Source of the DNA: Candidatus Vesicomyosocius sp. SY067_SCS001
GTDB lineage: Bacteria; Pseudomonadota; Gammaproteobacteria; PS1; Pseudothioglobaceae
Assembly: GCF_014706615.1 (NCBI RefSeq)
Contig: NZ_CP054877.1
Location: forward strand, 62,001 to 126,000
Length of the DNA: 64,000 bases
Reading direction: 5' to 3'
The notes beneath the pieces were generated by a model. That model searched no databases and was not told the DNA's origin. It saw nothing but the letters and a program-made list of their open reading frames with translations. Both the position numbers and the translations under genes were made by a program. Of this stretch, positions 1-10,175 are shown piece after piece; position 1 is the first letter of the stretch; each line of letters begins with the position of its first letter.

Positions 1-120
1 TCTGTCATTACTTATTGAGATAATTGAGCTAACAGTTGAAACACCTTGAATAGCTGATACACAAGCTGTTAGAAGTAAGAAGTTTGTCATTAGAAGTGTC
101 GATAGAACGAATTTTTTCAT
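1..120 (-). CDS. Lipoprotein N-terminus (DolP/YraP-like), cut by window edge
   Basis: The reverse strand reads 40 codons from an ATG at 120 to the window edge. The peptide starts MKKF, has a hydrophobic stretch and a lipobox LLTAC with Cys at residue 19, so it should be a lipid-anchored secreted protein. It lies divergent from rsmI. In Escherichia coli the rsmI (yraL) neighbourhood carries yraP/dolP, a BON-domain outer-membrane lipoprotein, and the visible NDR sequence just before the cut resembles the start of that family's mature part. No BON domain is inside the window, so the lipoprotein call is firm and the DolP assignment is context-based. Confidence 0.6.
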   Translation of the reverse strand, partial: MKKFVLSTLLMTNFLLLTACVSAIQGVSTVSSIISISNDR

Positions 121-405
121 GATGTTATATTTTTCAAGGAGTCTGTACTTTATAGACTATATTTAAAATATTTTAAATCAAATTTGTATAGATAATTTTG
201 ATATTTTTTTTGAGTAATTATTTATAGTATAGAACTAAAATAAGTGTTAGAACGATATATATTTTCAATAAAAACTAGTATTTAGTTGATTTTATCAAGC
301 ATAATAATATCTAATTTCACTCAATCATAGTATTAATATGTTATTTGAATAAATATGTTAATACAATTTCTTTCATCCAATATCTAATTTTTTGTAAAAC
401 TGAAT

Positions 406-1248
406 ATGAATGGAACACTTTATATTATCGCTACACCAATTGGAAATTTAAATGATATCACTTTTAGGGCTATTAAAACGTTGAAAACAGTTGATATTAT
501 TCTAGCAGAAGATATATGTCACTCTAAACACTTGCTTAATCATTATGATATTAAAACACCAATGCATACTTTTCATGAACATAATGAAATATGTAAAACT
601 CCTGATGTAATTAATAAATTATTAGAAGGAAAGCATATTGCATTGATTAGTGATGCAGGAACACCACTTATTAGTGACCCAGGCCATGTATTAGTGATAG
701 AAGCGAAGAAAGTAGGTATTAATGTATCCCCTATCCCTGGGTCTAATGCAATGATTAGTGCAATTAGTGTATCAGGAATTGCCAGTAATAAATTCAGTTT
801 TTTTGGTTTTTTACCTAGTAAACAATCGGCTCGTCTTAAAGTGATTCAATCTATTGTAAATATCAATGAAATGGCTATTTTTTATGAATCACCTAATCGT
901 ATTCTTTCTTGTGCACAAGATTTACAAGCAGTATTAGGTGATGAACGCATTGTTTGCTTTGCTAAAGAACTGACTAAGTTGTTTGAGACCATTAAGACAA
1001 ATACATTGCCACAATTGATTGATTATTTACAAGCAGATCATACACACCAAAAAGGTGAATTTGTGATTCTTATTTCTGCAGTAAAGAAAAACAATAAAGT
1101 CTCAGGAGAGGAAATGTTGAATAAAGTATTACCAATTTTGCTCATTGAGATGGGTACGGCAAAAGCAGCTAGACTTGTAGCTAAAATGACTGGTTTTGAT
1201 AAAAGATACTGCTATCAAAGAGCTATTGAGTTTAAGTATCCTTTATGA
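406..1248 (+). CDS. rsmI: 16S rRNA (cytidine-1402-2'-O)-methyltransferase RsmI
   Basis: This enzyme methylates the ribose of C1402 in the ribosomal decoding centre using S-adenosylmethionine. The 280-residue product has the usual family length. It shows the N-terminal LYIIATPIGNLNDIT motif (residues 5-19), ISDAGTPLISDPG (about 83-95) and the SAM-binding PIPGSNA segment (about 113-119), all hallmarks of the tetrapyrrole-methylase fold of RsmI. The start ATG follows an A/T-rich leader without an obvious ribosome site. It is monocistronic here: downstream to coaE (opposite strand) there are only about 220 bases of AT-rich sequence. No key motif looks damaged. Confidence 0.95.
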   Translation: MNGTLYIIATPIGNLNDITFRAIKTLKTVDIILAEDICHSKHLLNHYDIKTPMHTFHEHNEICKTPDVINKLLEGKHIALISDAGTPLISDPGHVLVIEAKKVGINVSPIPGSNAMISAISVSGIASNKFSFFGFLPSKQSARLKVIQSIVNINEMAIFYESPNRILSCAQDLQAVLGDERIVCFAKELTKLFETIKTNTLPQLIDYLQADHTHQKGEFVILISAVKKNNKVSGEEMLNKVLPILLIEMGTAKAARLVAKMTGFDKRYCYQRAIEFKYPL

Positions 1249-1470
1249 ACTTTTATACAAAGGATGTTTTAACACTAGTTAAAGACGTTAAAGTCTATTG
1301 TCTATAATTTATTAAAAAATGTATCGTTATATATAAGAATAGATTTTGTATAAAAATGTATTATAGGCGAGGAAGTAAGAAGTTATGCTATTTAAGATGT
1401 TGTATAGATAATATTGACGAAGAAGAACATATTAATAATATATCCAATAAACAGTAATATTGTTAAGAGA

Positions 1471-2076
1471 TTATAAGTTAATTAGTTTTTTGTACAACTG
1501 ATTAGTTTTATGGGCTAAATCAGTAATTTCTAGGTTATTTTTAATGATATCAGTAGGTAATTTGTAACGCAATTTTAAGCGTAATGAATGACTAAATTGT
1601 GCAGAAACCATATTTTTTGCTTCCTTTGTATTAATATTATCACGATTAATTAATCTTTTCAATTGTTGTTTTTTATTGCAGCTAATAATAATTGCTCTAT
1701 TAAATAAATGAGTAAGATTCTTCTCAGCCAATAGTGGCACTTCAACTACCACTAATTTGGCTTTTAGTTTTCCAATTTCATTTTCCATACGTATTAATAT
1801 TCTTGGATGTAGTATTGCTTCAATCAATTTTTGATTAGATTTTCTTTCTAATAAAATTTTTCTTAAAATACTACGGTTAAGACTTTTATTAGTATTAATA
1901 ATACCATCACCAAAGTGTTTGATTAATTCTTTAAGTTCAATCGTATTAGGTCTAACAATTTTTTGTGCAAGTTTATCAAGGCTTATAATATTTAAGCCTA
2001 AATTACTTAAGATTTGACTTACTTTTGATTTACCACAAGCAATTCCACCTGTTAATGCTATTTTAATGATTGACAT
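1471..2076 (-). CDS. coaE: Dephospho-CoA kinase
   Basis: CoaE performs the last step of coenzyme A synthesis, phosphorylating the 3'-hydroxyl of dephospho-CoA with ATP. The 201-residue protein opens with a P-loop, LTGGIACGKSKVS (residues 8-20), followed by the family's SLDKLAQ segment where the Asp is catalytic, and a VVVEVPLLAE motif near residue 110. Length is normal. It stands alone on the minus strand and is convergent with rsmI. In many gammaproteobacteria coaE sits near pilus genes; none are present here. Confidence 0.95.
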   Translation of the reverse strand: MSIIKIALTGGIACGKSKVSQILSNLGLNIISLDKLAQKIVRPNTIELKELIKHFGDGIINTNKSLNRSILRKILLERKSNQKLIEAILHPRILIRMENEIGKLKAKLVVVEVPLLAEKNLTHLFNRAIIISCNKKQQLKRLINRDNINTKEAKNMVSAQFSHSLRLKLRYKLPTDIIKNNLEITDLAHKTNQLYKKLINL

Positions 2077-2160
2077 ATTAATTTGATTTTATCAATATTA
2101 CATCTTATCTATTGACATTTATACTAAATCTTTCGATAATGTTTCTTTTTATAGTTATGT

Positions 2161-2237
2161 GGTTATGTAGCTCAGCTGGTTAGAGCACAGCATTCATAAT
2201 GCTGGGGTCGGTGGTTCAAGTCCACCTATAACCACCA
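2161..2237 (+). tRNA. tRNA-Met (CAU), elongator
   Basis: A complete 77-base cloverleaf with encoded CCA. The acceptor stem GGTTATG pairs with TATAACC (last pair G-U). The anticodon stem CAGCA/TGCTG encloses loop TTCATAA, giving anticodon CAU. The T arm is GGTGG-TTCAAGT-CCACC. The D-arm and anticodon region follow the elongator tRNA-Met pattern rather than initiator or the lysidine-type tRNA-Ile, which is found at 59077. A degenerate second copy lies at 6362-6438. Confidence 0.93.
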
Positions 2238-2245
2238 TATTATAT

Positions 2246-2264
2246 AAGGCTTTTAGCTTTTTAT
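2246..2264 (+). terminator. Short hairpin behind tRNA-Met
   Basis: AAGGCT (2246-2251) pairs with AGCTTT (2255-2260, one G-U) around a TTT loop, and the run of T continues to 2262. It sits nine bases after the tRNA CCA, the right place for a Rho-independent terminator. The stem is only six pairs, so the call is moderate. Confidence 0.4.
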
Positions 2265-2364
2265 ACTTGTTCATAAACAACTCTAGGATAACATAAGGAC
2301 CATATTTAGCGGTTAGTTTAGAGTTATAACTATGGTATACGTCTTTGGTTATATTTTAAGTCTA

Positions 2365-2790
2365 TTATTTACACCAATTTAATTTCTTGCCACCATAATA
2401 ACTATAAGCCAACTCATTATCAAGTAGCTCCTGTCCTAAACTAACACCATCAACCATTATATTGGCAATAACCCTGAAGTACTTACCTCTCTGTAAATTA
2501 GTTAACTTAATTTCTTCAGCATTGTTTAGTTTACCTCTTACAAAATTTCTTGCCTTAATGGCTATATTCTTTTCATACTGGCACTTTCCTCGAATTTCTG
2601 GAGTGTCTATTCCATTCACCCTAATAGGTATATTCTTACCTATGATAGGTGGTAGTAAGTCTATATTTACTCTGAAGGTATCGCCATCATAAACACTGAT
2701 GACTTTTGATACTATTACTGTACCGTATTGGGGTTTTGATTGTACTTGAAAAACAAGAGTTCCTATTAGGATAGATAAAAATAGTTTCAC
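2365..2790 (-). CDS. Secreted staphylococcal-nuclease-like (thermonuclease) protein
   Basis: A 141-residue protein with a signal peptide (MKLFLSILIGTLVFQVQS) followed by one SNase domain. The active-site residues known from staphylococcal nuclease can be matched: Asp in VYDGDTF, then Arg, Asp, Thr and Glu in IRVNGIDTPEIRG, and a later Arg in GKYFRVIANI. It should therefore be a calcium-dependent nuclease exported to the periplasm or beyond. The start is GTG at 2790 because no in-frame ATG is available, and no good ribosome site is visible. It is the only intact gene in an otherwise decayed interval and is preceded on the same strand by a pseudogene ending 18 bases upstream. Confidence 0.85.
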   Translation of the reverse strand: MKLFLSILIGTLVFQVQSKPQYGTVIVSKVISVYDGDTFRVNIDLLPPIIGKNIPIRVNGIDTPEIRGKCQYEKNIAIKARNFVRGKLNNAEEIKLTNLQRGKYFRVIANIMVDGVSLGQELLDNELAYSYYGGKKLNWCK

Positions 2791-2808
2791 AAATTTAATG
2801 ATTAGAGT

Positions 2809-3018
2809 CTATTTCTTATATGCATCTTTAACTGTTTTACATAATTCTTTTTTAGTCTGGTTATATTCATCAATACAAAAAATATCAAACTTACTTATCT
2901 TTTTATTGTAGGATACAACATTGAATAGCCCTTTATTATCTGAGATAGTACTTTGAAAACAATCAGAGTCGATTATCCTTATTTTAGGATTTTTATCAAA
3001 TTGTAAATATTTATATAA
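2809..3018 (-). pseudogene. C-terminal remnant of an unidentified gene upstream of the nuclease
   Basis: An open stretch of 69 codons on the minus strand ends in a normal TAG at 2809 but has no start codon; it is closed upstream by TAA at 3019-3021. The composition is protein-like, containing KIRIIDSDCFQ, VVSYNKKISKFDIFC and the final KTVKDAYKK. An ATG in a different frame lies at 3032, suggesting a frameshift separates the beginning from the end. I do not recognise the family. It probably formed an operon with the nuclease gene 18 bases downstream. Confidence 0.4.
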
Positions 3019-6000
3019 TTAATACAAGTCATATGAATAGTAGCTGGTATTTTTTAATTTTATTTGTTATTTTTATTTAAATATCTAATAATTACAATCA
3101 CTTTACTAAATACAACCATTACCAATTCTCAACAAAATTTTTATAAATTTCATTCTGTTTCTGCTTGCTCAATTCAACCATACAAGGAATATATGTGATA
3201 AATCTTGTACCTCTTTTATAGTTAAAAGTATATAGTATTACATTGATTAAGCCAATACGTTTGTAATTGTTTAATCTAATCAGAAATCCAGTCTAATTTC
3301 TTGGAAGCTTTGTTAAACATATCATCTAGTTTATGTCACTCTATTTCTAACTGTACCTTATAACAAGTAACCATAGCAGTTGGTTGTTAGTAACCCTAAC
3401 AATGGATTATCTTTTTAATCTTATAATCTACCTGAACCTTTCTTTATACTCCAACACACACGCCTATATAAACATAGATAGTTATACTTCATCTGTCTAA
3501 TAGGTTTAGTTTTATTTACCTTCAACTTTATAGACTTTACATACAAACACTACCTGACCGCATAATTTTATAGTTTTATTCAGTAGTTCAAACTGAGTAA
3601 AAGAACCTATTTGATTGAATGGAATATCAGTCAATAGAGTATTATTTTTATACACTATAAAGAAGTAAAAGAGAAGCTACGTAATGTATTTAGCTATATG
3701 GTTGTATGAGTTTCTAGATCCTATAATAGCATTATTTTGTCCCTTTGATTGAAACCCATAACTGACAAAGTTAAATAAGCATGCTTGAACATAAGTATAG
3801 TCTTATATTTATCGATGTAAATACTATTGGTACTAGTAGAAGACATTAGAATATATTTCTATCCTAAATACAGGTATCCATACTCTATCGGTTATTAAAA
3901 TTAGCATTAGATGAAGAATGTGATTGATTTTATTTTGATCAAATTTATGTTTGATTTATTGTAGTTTTAGTTCTATTTTCCAGCTTTTAAGTTTTTAGAT
4001 AAAGAGTTATTGATTGAATCATTTTTTAACTTCAGCTTTTTTATTAATTTTGCTACACTTGAATCTACTAAATTATTAATAATTTAGAGTCAAAATTAAT
4101 ATTGTTATTTCAATTACGCTAATAGCGTTAAAATTTTCCTTAATTTAGTTTCTGTTTCATTCTTTCTAGTTGTAGTTCATAATGATTCAATATATTTACC
4201 GCTTTGGTACCATTTCTATCTGAAGTACTACTTAATCATTATTTTTATTCCAATATATTAATGTTCATTACTACAACTATAGAACACTACTAGTACTTTT
4301 AACCATAAAGGAAGAATAACCTCCGTTCTTTAGTCTTTTTATTTAGCGAATAACCAATAATTATCTGAAGATAGTTAATCATATCTTAGTCATTATTAAT
4401 AGCCTAATTTAGGAACTATATCCATAATGAGAACTTTGATTTAGAGTTATAGACAACTAACGCTTGTTTAGTAAAAAAGTCAGCTTTGGAGCTTTATTTA
4501 AGACTTTATATCCTTATTAGCTACACTTAATAAGTAAGGGTCTGTGTTTAGGTCTTATTATTAATGGAATTTCTAGTTCATTCTTTGCTAAATGAATGTT
4601 TGACTTGATAGTTTGTCTAGATTCAGATCGAGTTGCATATTTAGTCATCTAATGCCTTCTATCATAATACTTAATTCTGATATTTGGCTATATCGGAATA
4701 ATGCATCCTTTTTTGTTAGTTTATAGATATATCTATCATCATTAAAACACCATCTATACCAATCCAAATACATTTATTTATCATACTTATGTGTAAACCA
4801 TTTGTACTATCTAGCTTAGTTAAGTGTTCTGAACCTTCTTTTTCTGTACTGTTAAAGATACTTAATTATGAATAGTTAGGTGTTTTGCATTTAGTAGTAT
4901 CTGTAGTTCGGCTGCTTCATAAGGCGTATCATCACCTTTCTAATTACTAGTAAATCTAAAGGTATTACAATTAGTGCTACTTTCTTGACACTATTAATAA
5001 CATTAGAAGCCGGTATTTCAAAATGCATCGAGTCTAGTTGGTTAGTTAGTTAATACTATAAACAGTTCTTGAAGAAGTTTGGTAAGCTTTTTATCCTTAT
5101 TCTAAAATTCGTAGGGGTTTACTGTCAATACTAAAACCTGGTACAACTATATATTCGCGATTAGTATGGATGTTGATACCTAGTTTTGTCTATTACCTAT
5201 AGGGTAATTAAAATAGTAATACAAATTATCTGTGGATGTATGTACCTACTTTACTATTAAAACTCAACATATTTTAATAGTTGTTATACTTCTAGTATCG
5301 CTGTTCACATCTATATCAACGACAAACAAGTTGTTTATCTTATGAGTTGTGGCAACCATCGGCATCAGAGTTTGTCTAACCAGTAATTAATTGATGTATG
5401 TATCTTTATTAGCTATTAACGTATTCTTTTTATTATATATAAGGAAATACTTTTAAATTAAGTAGATATAATACTTAAGATATTCTTTAAGTTAATAGTT
5501 CACCTACTTGTTACCCAGTGTGATTAAACCTAGTTCCTTATATCAGATTTTGTATCTAAATAATTTATTTATTTTAATGTATAGGAGACTTGGAGGTCAT
5601 ATTTTTTGTATCTGCTGTTTACGAGAGGTTTACACGATATTCTAAGAATGGCACCGACTTCATTTTTATCGAGTAACTTCTATACTTTGTTATTAATTAG
5701 ATTCATTAAATACTTTTTATGTAATTTATCCTTTTATCCTTCAGAAGTTGAAGTTCTTTTGTAAGGCATTAGTAACTTTGATGGGATTAAATGTAGTACA
5801 GTGTATTAGAGTTTACTTAGAATGAAAAATAATTTTAAATCTTTCTTCACATAAACGTAGAATTTTACGATAGGATGTTTAATAATCTATTTTTTCGAAT
5901 TATATGACTTTATTATTGCTCTTCTACGTGTTTCTCTATTCCAGGTTTTAATGTGGCTAAGCCTTTTGGTTGAGTTATTAATTATTATAGGTCGACCATT

Positions 6001-6361
6001 ATTTCATACTCACCTTGTGCTTAATTAACTAAGCAGTCTCATAGAGAGTGTTTGATTTTGTTGTAGATTTTTAAGTCATGTCTATGTGTTTTTTTTCCAC
6101 ATCGTAACGAGTAATACTTAATATTTTTATCTTTCTAATCATATAGATAGTTCTTAATAATATGAGTATTCAAGTTAGTACAACGACTTGTGATATAATT
6201 ATCCAGTATCTGCTAAATGGCGATAATTGTAATAGATTCACTTTTTGCTTTTTTGATTAATTCCATTACTAATAGTGTTTAATATTTTTAAAGTTTTACT
6301 TCTTGCTTTCTATAATACTTTTAATATAACTACGTCTTTGTACAAGTATTCTAGTGAATAT
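3019..6361 (-). pseudogene. Decayed gene island, mostly minus-strand protein-like fragments
   Basis: About 3.3 kb with no intact gene. Reading the minus strand, protein-like pieces follow one another with frequent frameshifts and stops. Near 5900-6030 are GEYEIMVDL and QPKGLATLKPGIEKHVEEQ. Near 5520-5690 are NEVGAILRISCKPL and KYDLQVSYTLK. Near 5290-5350 is NNLFVVDIDVNSDTR. Near 5090-5170 is GINIHTNREYIVVPGF. Near 4890-4940 is GDDTPYEAAELQILLNAKH. These runs are far longer and less biased than plus-strand readings, so I read them as remains of one or more genes transcribed from high to low coordinates. I cannot name the family. No transposase or integrase remnant was recognised. Confidence 0.45.
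4517..4648 (-). pseudogene. Start of a decayed gene with a preserved ATGA junction
   Basis: Within the decayed island, a minus-strand ATG at 4648 opens 43 sense codons (MTKYATRSESRQT...) before a TAA at 4517. Its ATG overlaps the TGA that closes the preceding minus-strand fragment (ending SIMIEGIR) in the form ATGA. Such four-base overlaps mark translationally coupled genes, so this looks like a fossil operon junction. After the TAA pair, the same frame continues with GYKVLNKAPKLTF, consistent with a recent nonsense mutation. The family is unknown. Confidence 0.35.
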
Positions 6362-6438
6362 GATGCATGTAGGTTAAAACTGTAAGCATATATTTTATAA
6401 TGTTGTGGTTAGTGGTTCAACTCCATTCATAACCACCA
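6362..6438 (+). pseudogene. Degenerate second copy of tRNA-Met
   Basis: This 77-base stretch aligns along its whole length with the intact tRNA-Met at 2161-2237. The 3' half is strongest: ATAATG, GTGGTTCAA, and the final ATAACCACCA including CCA. The 5' half is weaker but keeps ATGTAG and an AAGCA-A block at the D-arm/anticodon border. Pairing in acceptor and anticodon stems is broken and the anticodon position reads TAT, so it should not work as a tRNA. It marks the far end of the decayed island. Confidence 0.7.
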
Positions 6439-6640
6439 TAATAATGTCATGATTGATATTATGTTTTAATGTGTATCTTTTATATTAATCTAACTTAGAA
6501 AGATTAGCCTCATAATTTAATCAATTTTTACCATGATTATGATTATTTTTTTTGTTGTAAGAAATCATTTTTGGAGTGGCTTGATTAAAGAGTAGTTTTT
6601 TACGTATAATTATTTAATATTTTGTTCAAGGAATTTTACT

Positions 6641-8626
6641 ATGCCATCACGCAGAGATTTAGCAAATGCCATTCGTGTTTTAAGTATGGATGCAGTTCAA
6701 AGGGCAAACTCAGGTCATCCAGGTGCGCCAATGGGTATGGCAGATATTGCACAAGTGCTTTGGAATGATCATTTAAAGTATAACCCAATGAATGCTAAAT
6801 GGTCTAATCGTGACCGTTTTGTGTTATCAAATGGACATGGTTCAATGCTTATTTACTCATTGCTACATTTGTCAGGTTACGACCTTAACATGGATGATAT
6901 TAAAAATTTTCGTCAATTACATGCTAGAACTGCAGGGCATCCTGAATATGGTTATGTAGATGGTATTGAAACAACAACTGGCCCATTAGGACAAGGTATT
7001 ACTAATGCAGTTGGCATGGCAATTGCTGAGAGAACATTGGGTGCACAATTTAATAAGTTGGGTCATAATATTGTTGATCATAATACATATGTGTTTATGG
7101 GTGATGGTTGTTTAATGGAAGGTTTATCTCATGAATCTTGTGCTATGGCAGGTACATTAGGACTTGGAAAATTAATTGTTTTTTGGGATGATAATGATAT
7201 TTCTATTGATGGCCATATTTCTGATTGGATGGAAAAAGATGTGGCAAGTCGTTTTGAGTCTTATGGTTGGCATGTTGTTCGCGATGTTAATGGTCATGAT
7301 CCTGATGCAATTAATTCTGCAATTAATGCAGCTAAAGATGAAATTACTAAACCTTCATTTATTTGTACACGTACAACTATTGGTTTTGGCTCGCCTAATT
7401 TATGTGGTACTCATAATTGTCATGGTGCTCCACTTGGTAATGAGGAGATTGCAGCAACTCGTAAAGAGTTGGGTTGGGATTTTGCTCCATTTGAAATTCC
7501 TGTAGATATTTATGAAGGATGGGATCATAAAAAAAAAGGCATTGCTGATGAATTAGCTTGGAATGTTAAATTTGCAGCTTATAAGGCGGAGTTTTCAGTA
7601 GATGCTGTTGAGTTTGAACGTCGTATGTCAGGTGATTTGCCTGCTAACTTTGAAGTTGAGATGGATTCATTTATTGCTAAAACACAAGATGAAATGCCAA
7701 GTATTGCTTCTCGTCAGGCCTCTCAACGTACTATTGAAGCTATGGGTTCATTATTGCCAGAAATGTTTGGTGGTTCTGCTGATTTAACTGGTTCTAATTT
7801 AACTAATTGGTCAGGAACTGTTAAAGTCAATGCACAAAATGCAAATGGTAATTACATTTCATGGGGCGTACGTGAATTTGGTATGGCACATATGATGAAT
7901 GGTATAGTGCTTCATGGAGGTTTTAAGGTTTATGGTGCAACTTTCTTTATGTTTATGGAATTTATGCGTAATGCATTACGTATGTCAGCACTTATGAAAA
8001 TTGGTACAATTTATGTTTATACCCATGATTCTATTGGTCTAGGAGAAGATGGACCTACGCATCAGCCAGTTGAGCAGTTAGCAACTATGCGTATGATTCC
8101 TAATTTCCAGTCTTGGAGAGGGTGTGATGCAGTTGAATCAGCAGTTTCTTGGAAGGTGGCGATGCTTAGAGGTGATGCACCAACAGGATTAGTATTTTCA
8201 CGTCAAACTTTGATAGCAATGGAACGAACTTCTGAACAAGTAGAAAATATTGAAAAAGGAGGTTATGTTCTTAAAGATTGTGAAGGTGTGGCTGATATTA
8301 TTTTTATTGCAACTGGCTCTGAAGTAAATTTAGCAATTAAAGCGGTAGCGGCAATAAATGTTAAGGTTCGTGTAGTTTCAATGCCTTGTACAAATGCTTA
8401 TGATGATCAAAATCAAGCTTATAAGGATTCAGTTTTAACGCCAGGTGTTAAGCGTCTTGCGATTGAGGCAGGTGTTGCTGATGGATGGTATAAATACGTA
8501 GGCTTAGATGGTGGCGTGGTTTGTATGACAACTTTTGGTGAGTCTGCACCGGCAGATCAATTATTTAAAGCATTTGGTTTTACCATAGATAATGTTATTG
8601 CACAAGCAAAAGCCATTATTGGTTAG
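6641..8626 (+). CDS. tkt: Transketolase
   Basis: Transketolase moves two-carbon ketol units between sugar phosphates with thiamine diphosphate, here most likely for Calvin cycle regeneration of pentose phosphates. The 661-residue length is standard. Visible motifs are the N-terminal [13 protein letters not shown], the thiamine diphosphate/metal segment with MGDGCLMEG (about residues 153-161), and the pyrimidine-domain motif [16 protein letters not shown] (about 465-480). An AAGGA ribosome site precedes the ATG. It heads the block tkt-gap-pgk-pyk-fba, all on the plus strand. The start fits the family's N-terminus ([18 protein letters not shown]). Confidence 0.97.
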   Translation: MPSRRDLANAIRVLSMDAVQRANSGHPGAPMGMADIAQVLWNDHLKYNPMNAKWSNRDRFVLSNGHGSMLIYSLLHLSGYDLNMDDIKNFRQLHARTAGHPEYGYVDGIETTTGPLGQGITNAVGMAIAERTLGAQFNKLGHNIVDHNTYVFMGDGCLMEGLSHESCAMAGTLGLGKLIVFWDDNDISIDGHISDWMEKDVASRFESYGWHVVRDVNGHDPDAINSAINAAKDEITKPSFICTRTTIGFGSPNLCGTHNCHGAPLGNEEIAATRKELGWDFAPFEIPVDIYEGWDHKKKGIADELAWNVKFAAYKAEFSVDAVEFERRMSGDLPANFEVEMDSFIAKTQDEMPSIASRQASQRTIEAMGSLLPEMFGGSADLTGSNLTNWSGTVKVNAQNANGNYISWGVREFGMAHMMNGIVLHGGFKVYGATFFMFMEFMRNALRMSALMKIGTIYVYTHDSIGLGEDGPTHQPVEQLATMRMIPNFQSWRGCDAVESAVSWKVAMLRGDAPTGLVFSRQTLIAMERTSEQVENIEKGGYVLKDCEGVADIIFIATGSEVNLAIKAVAAINVKVRVVSMPCTNAYDDQNQAYKDSVLTPGVKRLAIEAGVADGWYKYVGLDGGVVCMTTFGESAPADQLFKAFGFTIDNVIAQAKAIIG

Positions 8627-8657
8627 ATAATACATTTAAACATGGTAAAAATGACTG

Positions 8658-8675
8658 ACACTTTTTAAGTGTTTT
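8658..8675 (+). terminator. Weak hairpin between tkt and gap
   Basis: ACACTT (8658-8663) and AAGTGT (8667-8672) can pair around a TTT loop and are followed by TTT. The stem is six AT-rich pairs, so it may only attenuate transcription between tkt and gap, or be chance. Confidence 0.25.
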
Positions 8676-8731
8676 GAATGAAATTTATATCTAAATGGTA
8701 TAATTTAATGAAGTAAAAAAGGAGTAATAAA

Positions 8732-9727
8732 ATGGCAATAAAAATAGGTATTAATGGTTTTGGTCGTATTGGTCGTATGGTATTTCGTGCAATTGCAAAA
8801 GATTTCCCAGAATTAGAGGTAGTTGGTATTAACGATTTATTAGAGAATGATTATTTAGCATACATGCTTAAATATGATACAGCCCATGGTCGTTTTGATG
8901 ATGATATTACAGTTGATAGCGATAACTTTTTTATTAATGGTAAAAAAATTCGCTTGTCATCTGCACATGATCCTTCTAACCTTTCATGGGGTGATATTGA
9001 TGTAGATGTAGTAATTGACTGTACTGGTTTTTTCTTAACTAAAGAATCTTGTCAATCGCATATTGATGCAGGTGCAAAAAAAGTGGTTCAATCAGCACCA
9101 TCTAAAGATGATACACCAATGTTTGTTTATGGTGTAAATCATATCGAATATTCAGGTCAAGTTATTATTTCAGCTGCATCTTGTACTACAAATTGTCTTG
9201 CACCAATAGCTAAAGTGATTAATGATAATTGGGGCTTAAAGCGTGGTTTAATGACAACAATTCATGCATCAACAGCAACACAGAAAACAGTCGATAGTCC
9301 TTCAATGAAAGATTGGAGAGGTGGTCGTTCGGTATTTGAGAATATTATCCCTTCATCAACAGGGGCTGCTAAAGCAGTAGGTGTTGTATTGCCAGAACTT
9401 AATGGTAAGTTAACAGGTATGGCATTTCGTATTCCATCAGTTGATGTTTCAGTTGTTGATTTAACTTGTGAGTTAAACAAAAGTGCAACTTATGAACAAA
9501 TTTTTGACGCTATGAAAGAGGCTTCACAAGGATCAATGAAGGGTACGTTGGCTTATACTAAAGATGCAGTTGTTTCAAGTGATTTTCGTGGTTTTAGCGC
9601 TTCTTCAATTTTTGATTATGATGCAGGTATTGCCTTGGATGATACGTTTGTGAAAGTTGTATCTTGGTATGATAATGAGTATGGCTATACCTGTAATATG
9701 CTTCGCTTGGTTGAGTATGTTGCTTAA
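8732..9727 (+). CDS. gap: Glyceraldehyde-3-phosphate dehydrogenase
   Basis: GAPDH interconverts 1,3-bisphosphoglycerate and glyceraldehyde 3-phosphate; in this context it supplies the reductive step of the Calvin cycle as well as glycolysis. The 331-residue protein starts with the Rossmann motif INGFGRIGR and carries the catalytic Cys in [12 protein letters not shown] (about residues 149-160) with the following TIHASTATQ. Asp in GINDLLEND after the second strand suggests NAD preference by family rule, although autotrophs often use both cofactors. A strong AAAGGAG site lies before the ATG. A 448-base gap separates it from pgk. Confidence 0.96.
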   Translation: MAIKIGINGFGRIGRMVFRAIAKDFPELEVVGINDLLENDYLAYMLKYDTAHGRFDDDITVDSDNFFINGKKIRLSSAHDPSNLSWGDIDVDVVIDCTGFFLTKESCQSHIDAGAKKVVQSAPSKDDTPMFVYGVNHIEYSGQVIISAASCTTNCLAPIAKVINDNWGLKRGLMTTIHASTATQKTVDSPSMKDWRGGRSVFENIIPSSTGAAKAVGVVLPELNGKLTGMAFRIPSVDVSVVDLTCELNKSATYEQIFDAMKEASQGSMKGTLAYTKDAVVSSDFRGFSASSIFDYDAGIALDDTFVKVVSWYDNEYGYTCNMLRLVEYVA

Positions 9728-10175
9728 TTTATTAAAAAGATACGTCTTGTATTGCTTATTAGTTGTGCTCTTATGTTATATTTGTATATGGAAAATTCAC
9801 AACTTAATTTTGGTTAGTTGATTGGAAAATTAAAACAAGTTATTATAAATAATCAGTTTAGTATTTTGATATTAAAGATATACTAGAGATTTTAGATATA
9901 AAAGACTAAAAATTAGCAGAGGAGTTTTGCATATTTAAAATTTGCAATTTAAAATCCGTAAAAGATATCCTTGAAAAGGATATCAATTTAGTTACAATGT
10001 TGTTGTGTTGAATTTCGGTATATATTAAGAATAATTTTACCAAAGTTGGGTTAGTATTACTATCTAAATAAATGATTCAACTATCGAATGCCAATATATG
10101 ATTATCGTTAGTTGAGCTTGTTGAAAAATCCTGATTAAATTTGTTGATCAGACTATTGAATATAGGAGAATTATT
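9728..10175. other. 448-base gap inside the carbon cluster, possible gene remains
   Basis: No intact gene. Shortly after gap, a plus-strand frame reads a hydrophobic segment (LYCLLVVLLCYICIW) without a start codon, which could be a membrane protein remnant. A later frame (about 9870-10005) reads DIKDILEILDIKD and KSVKDILEKDINLV with stops. A perfect nine-pair hairpin, GATATCCTT/AAGGATATC, occupies 9964-9984 with a three-base loop but no T run, so it is not a classical terminator. Promoter elements for pgk may lie here, but I cannot point to a convincing pair. Confidence 0.35.

Noticed and set aside
1249..1470. AGGCGAGGAAG string near 1363, considered as part of RNase P RNA, which can follow rsmI
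   Set aside because: Only this one string resembles the RNA; the surrounding bases lack the other conserved elements and the length is too short.
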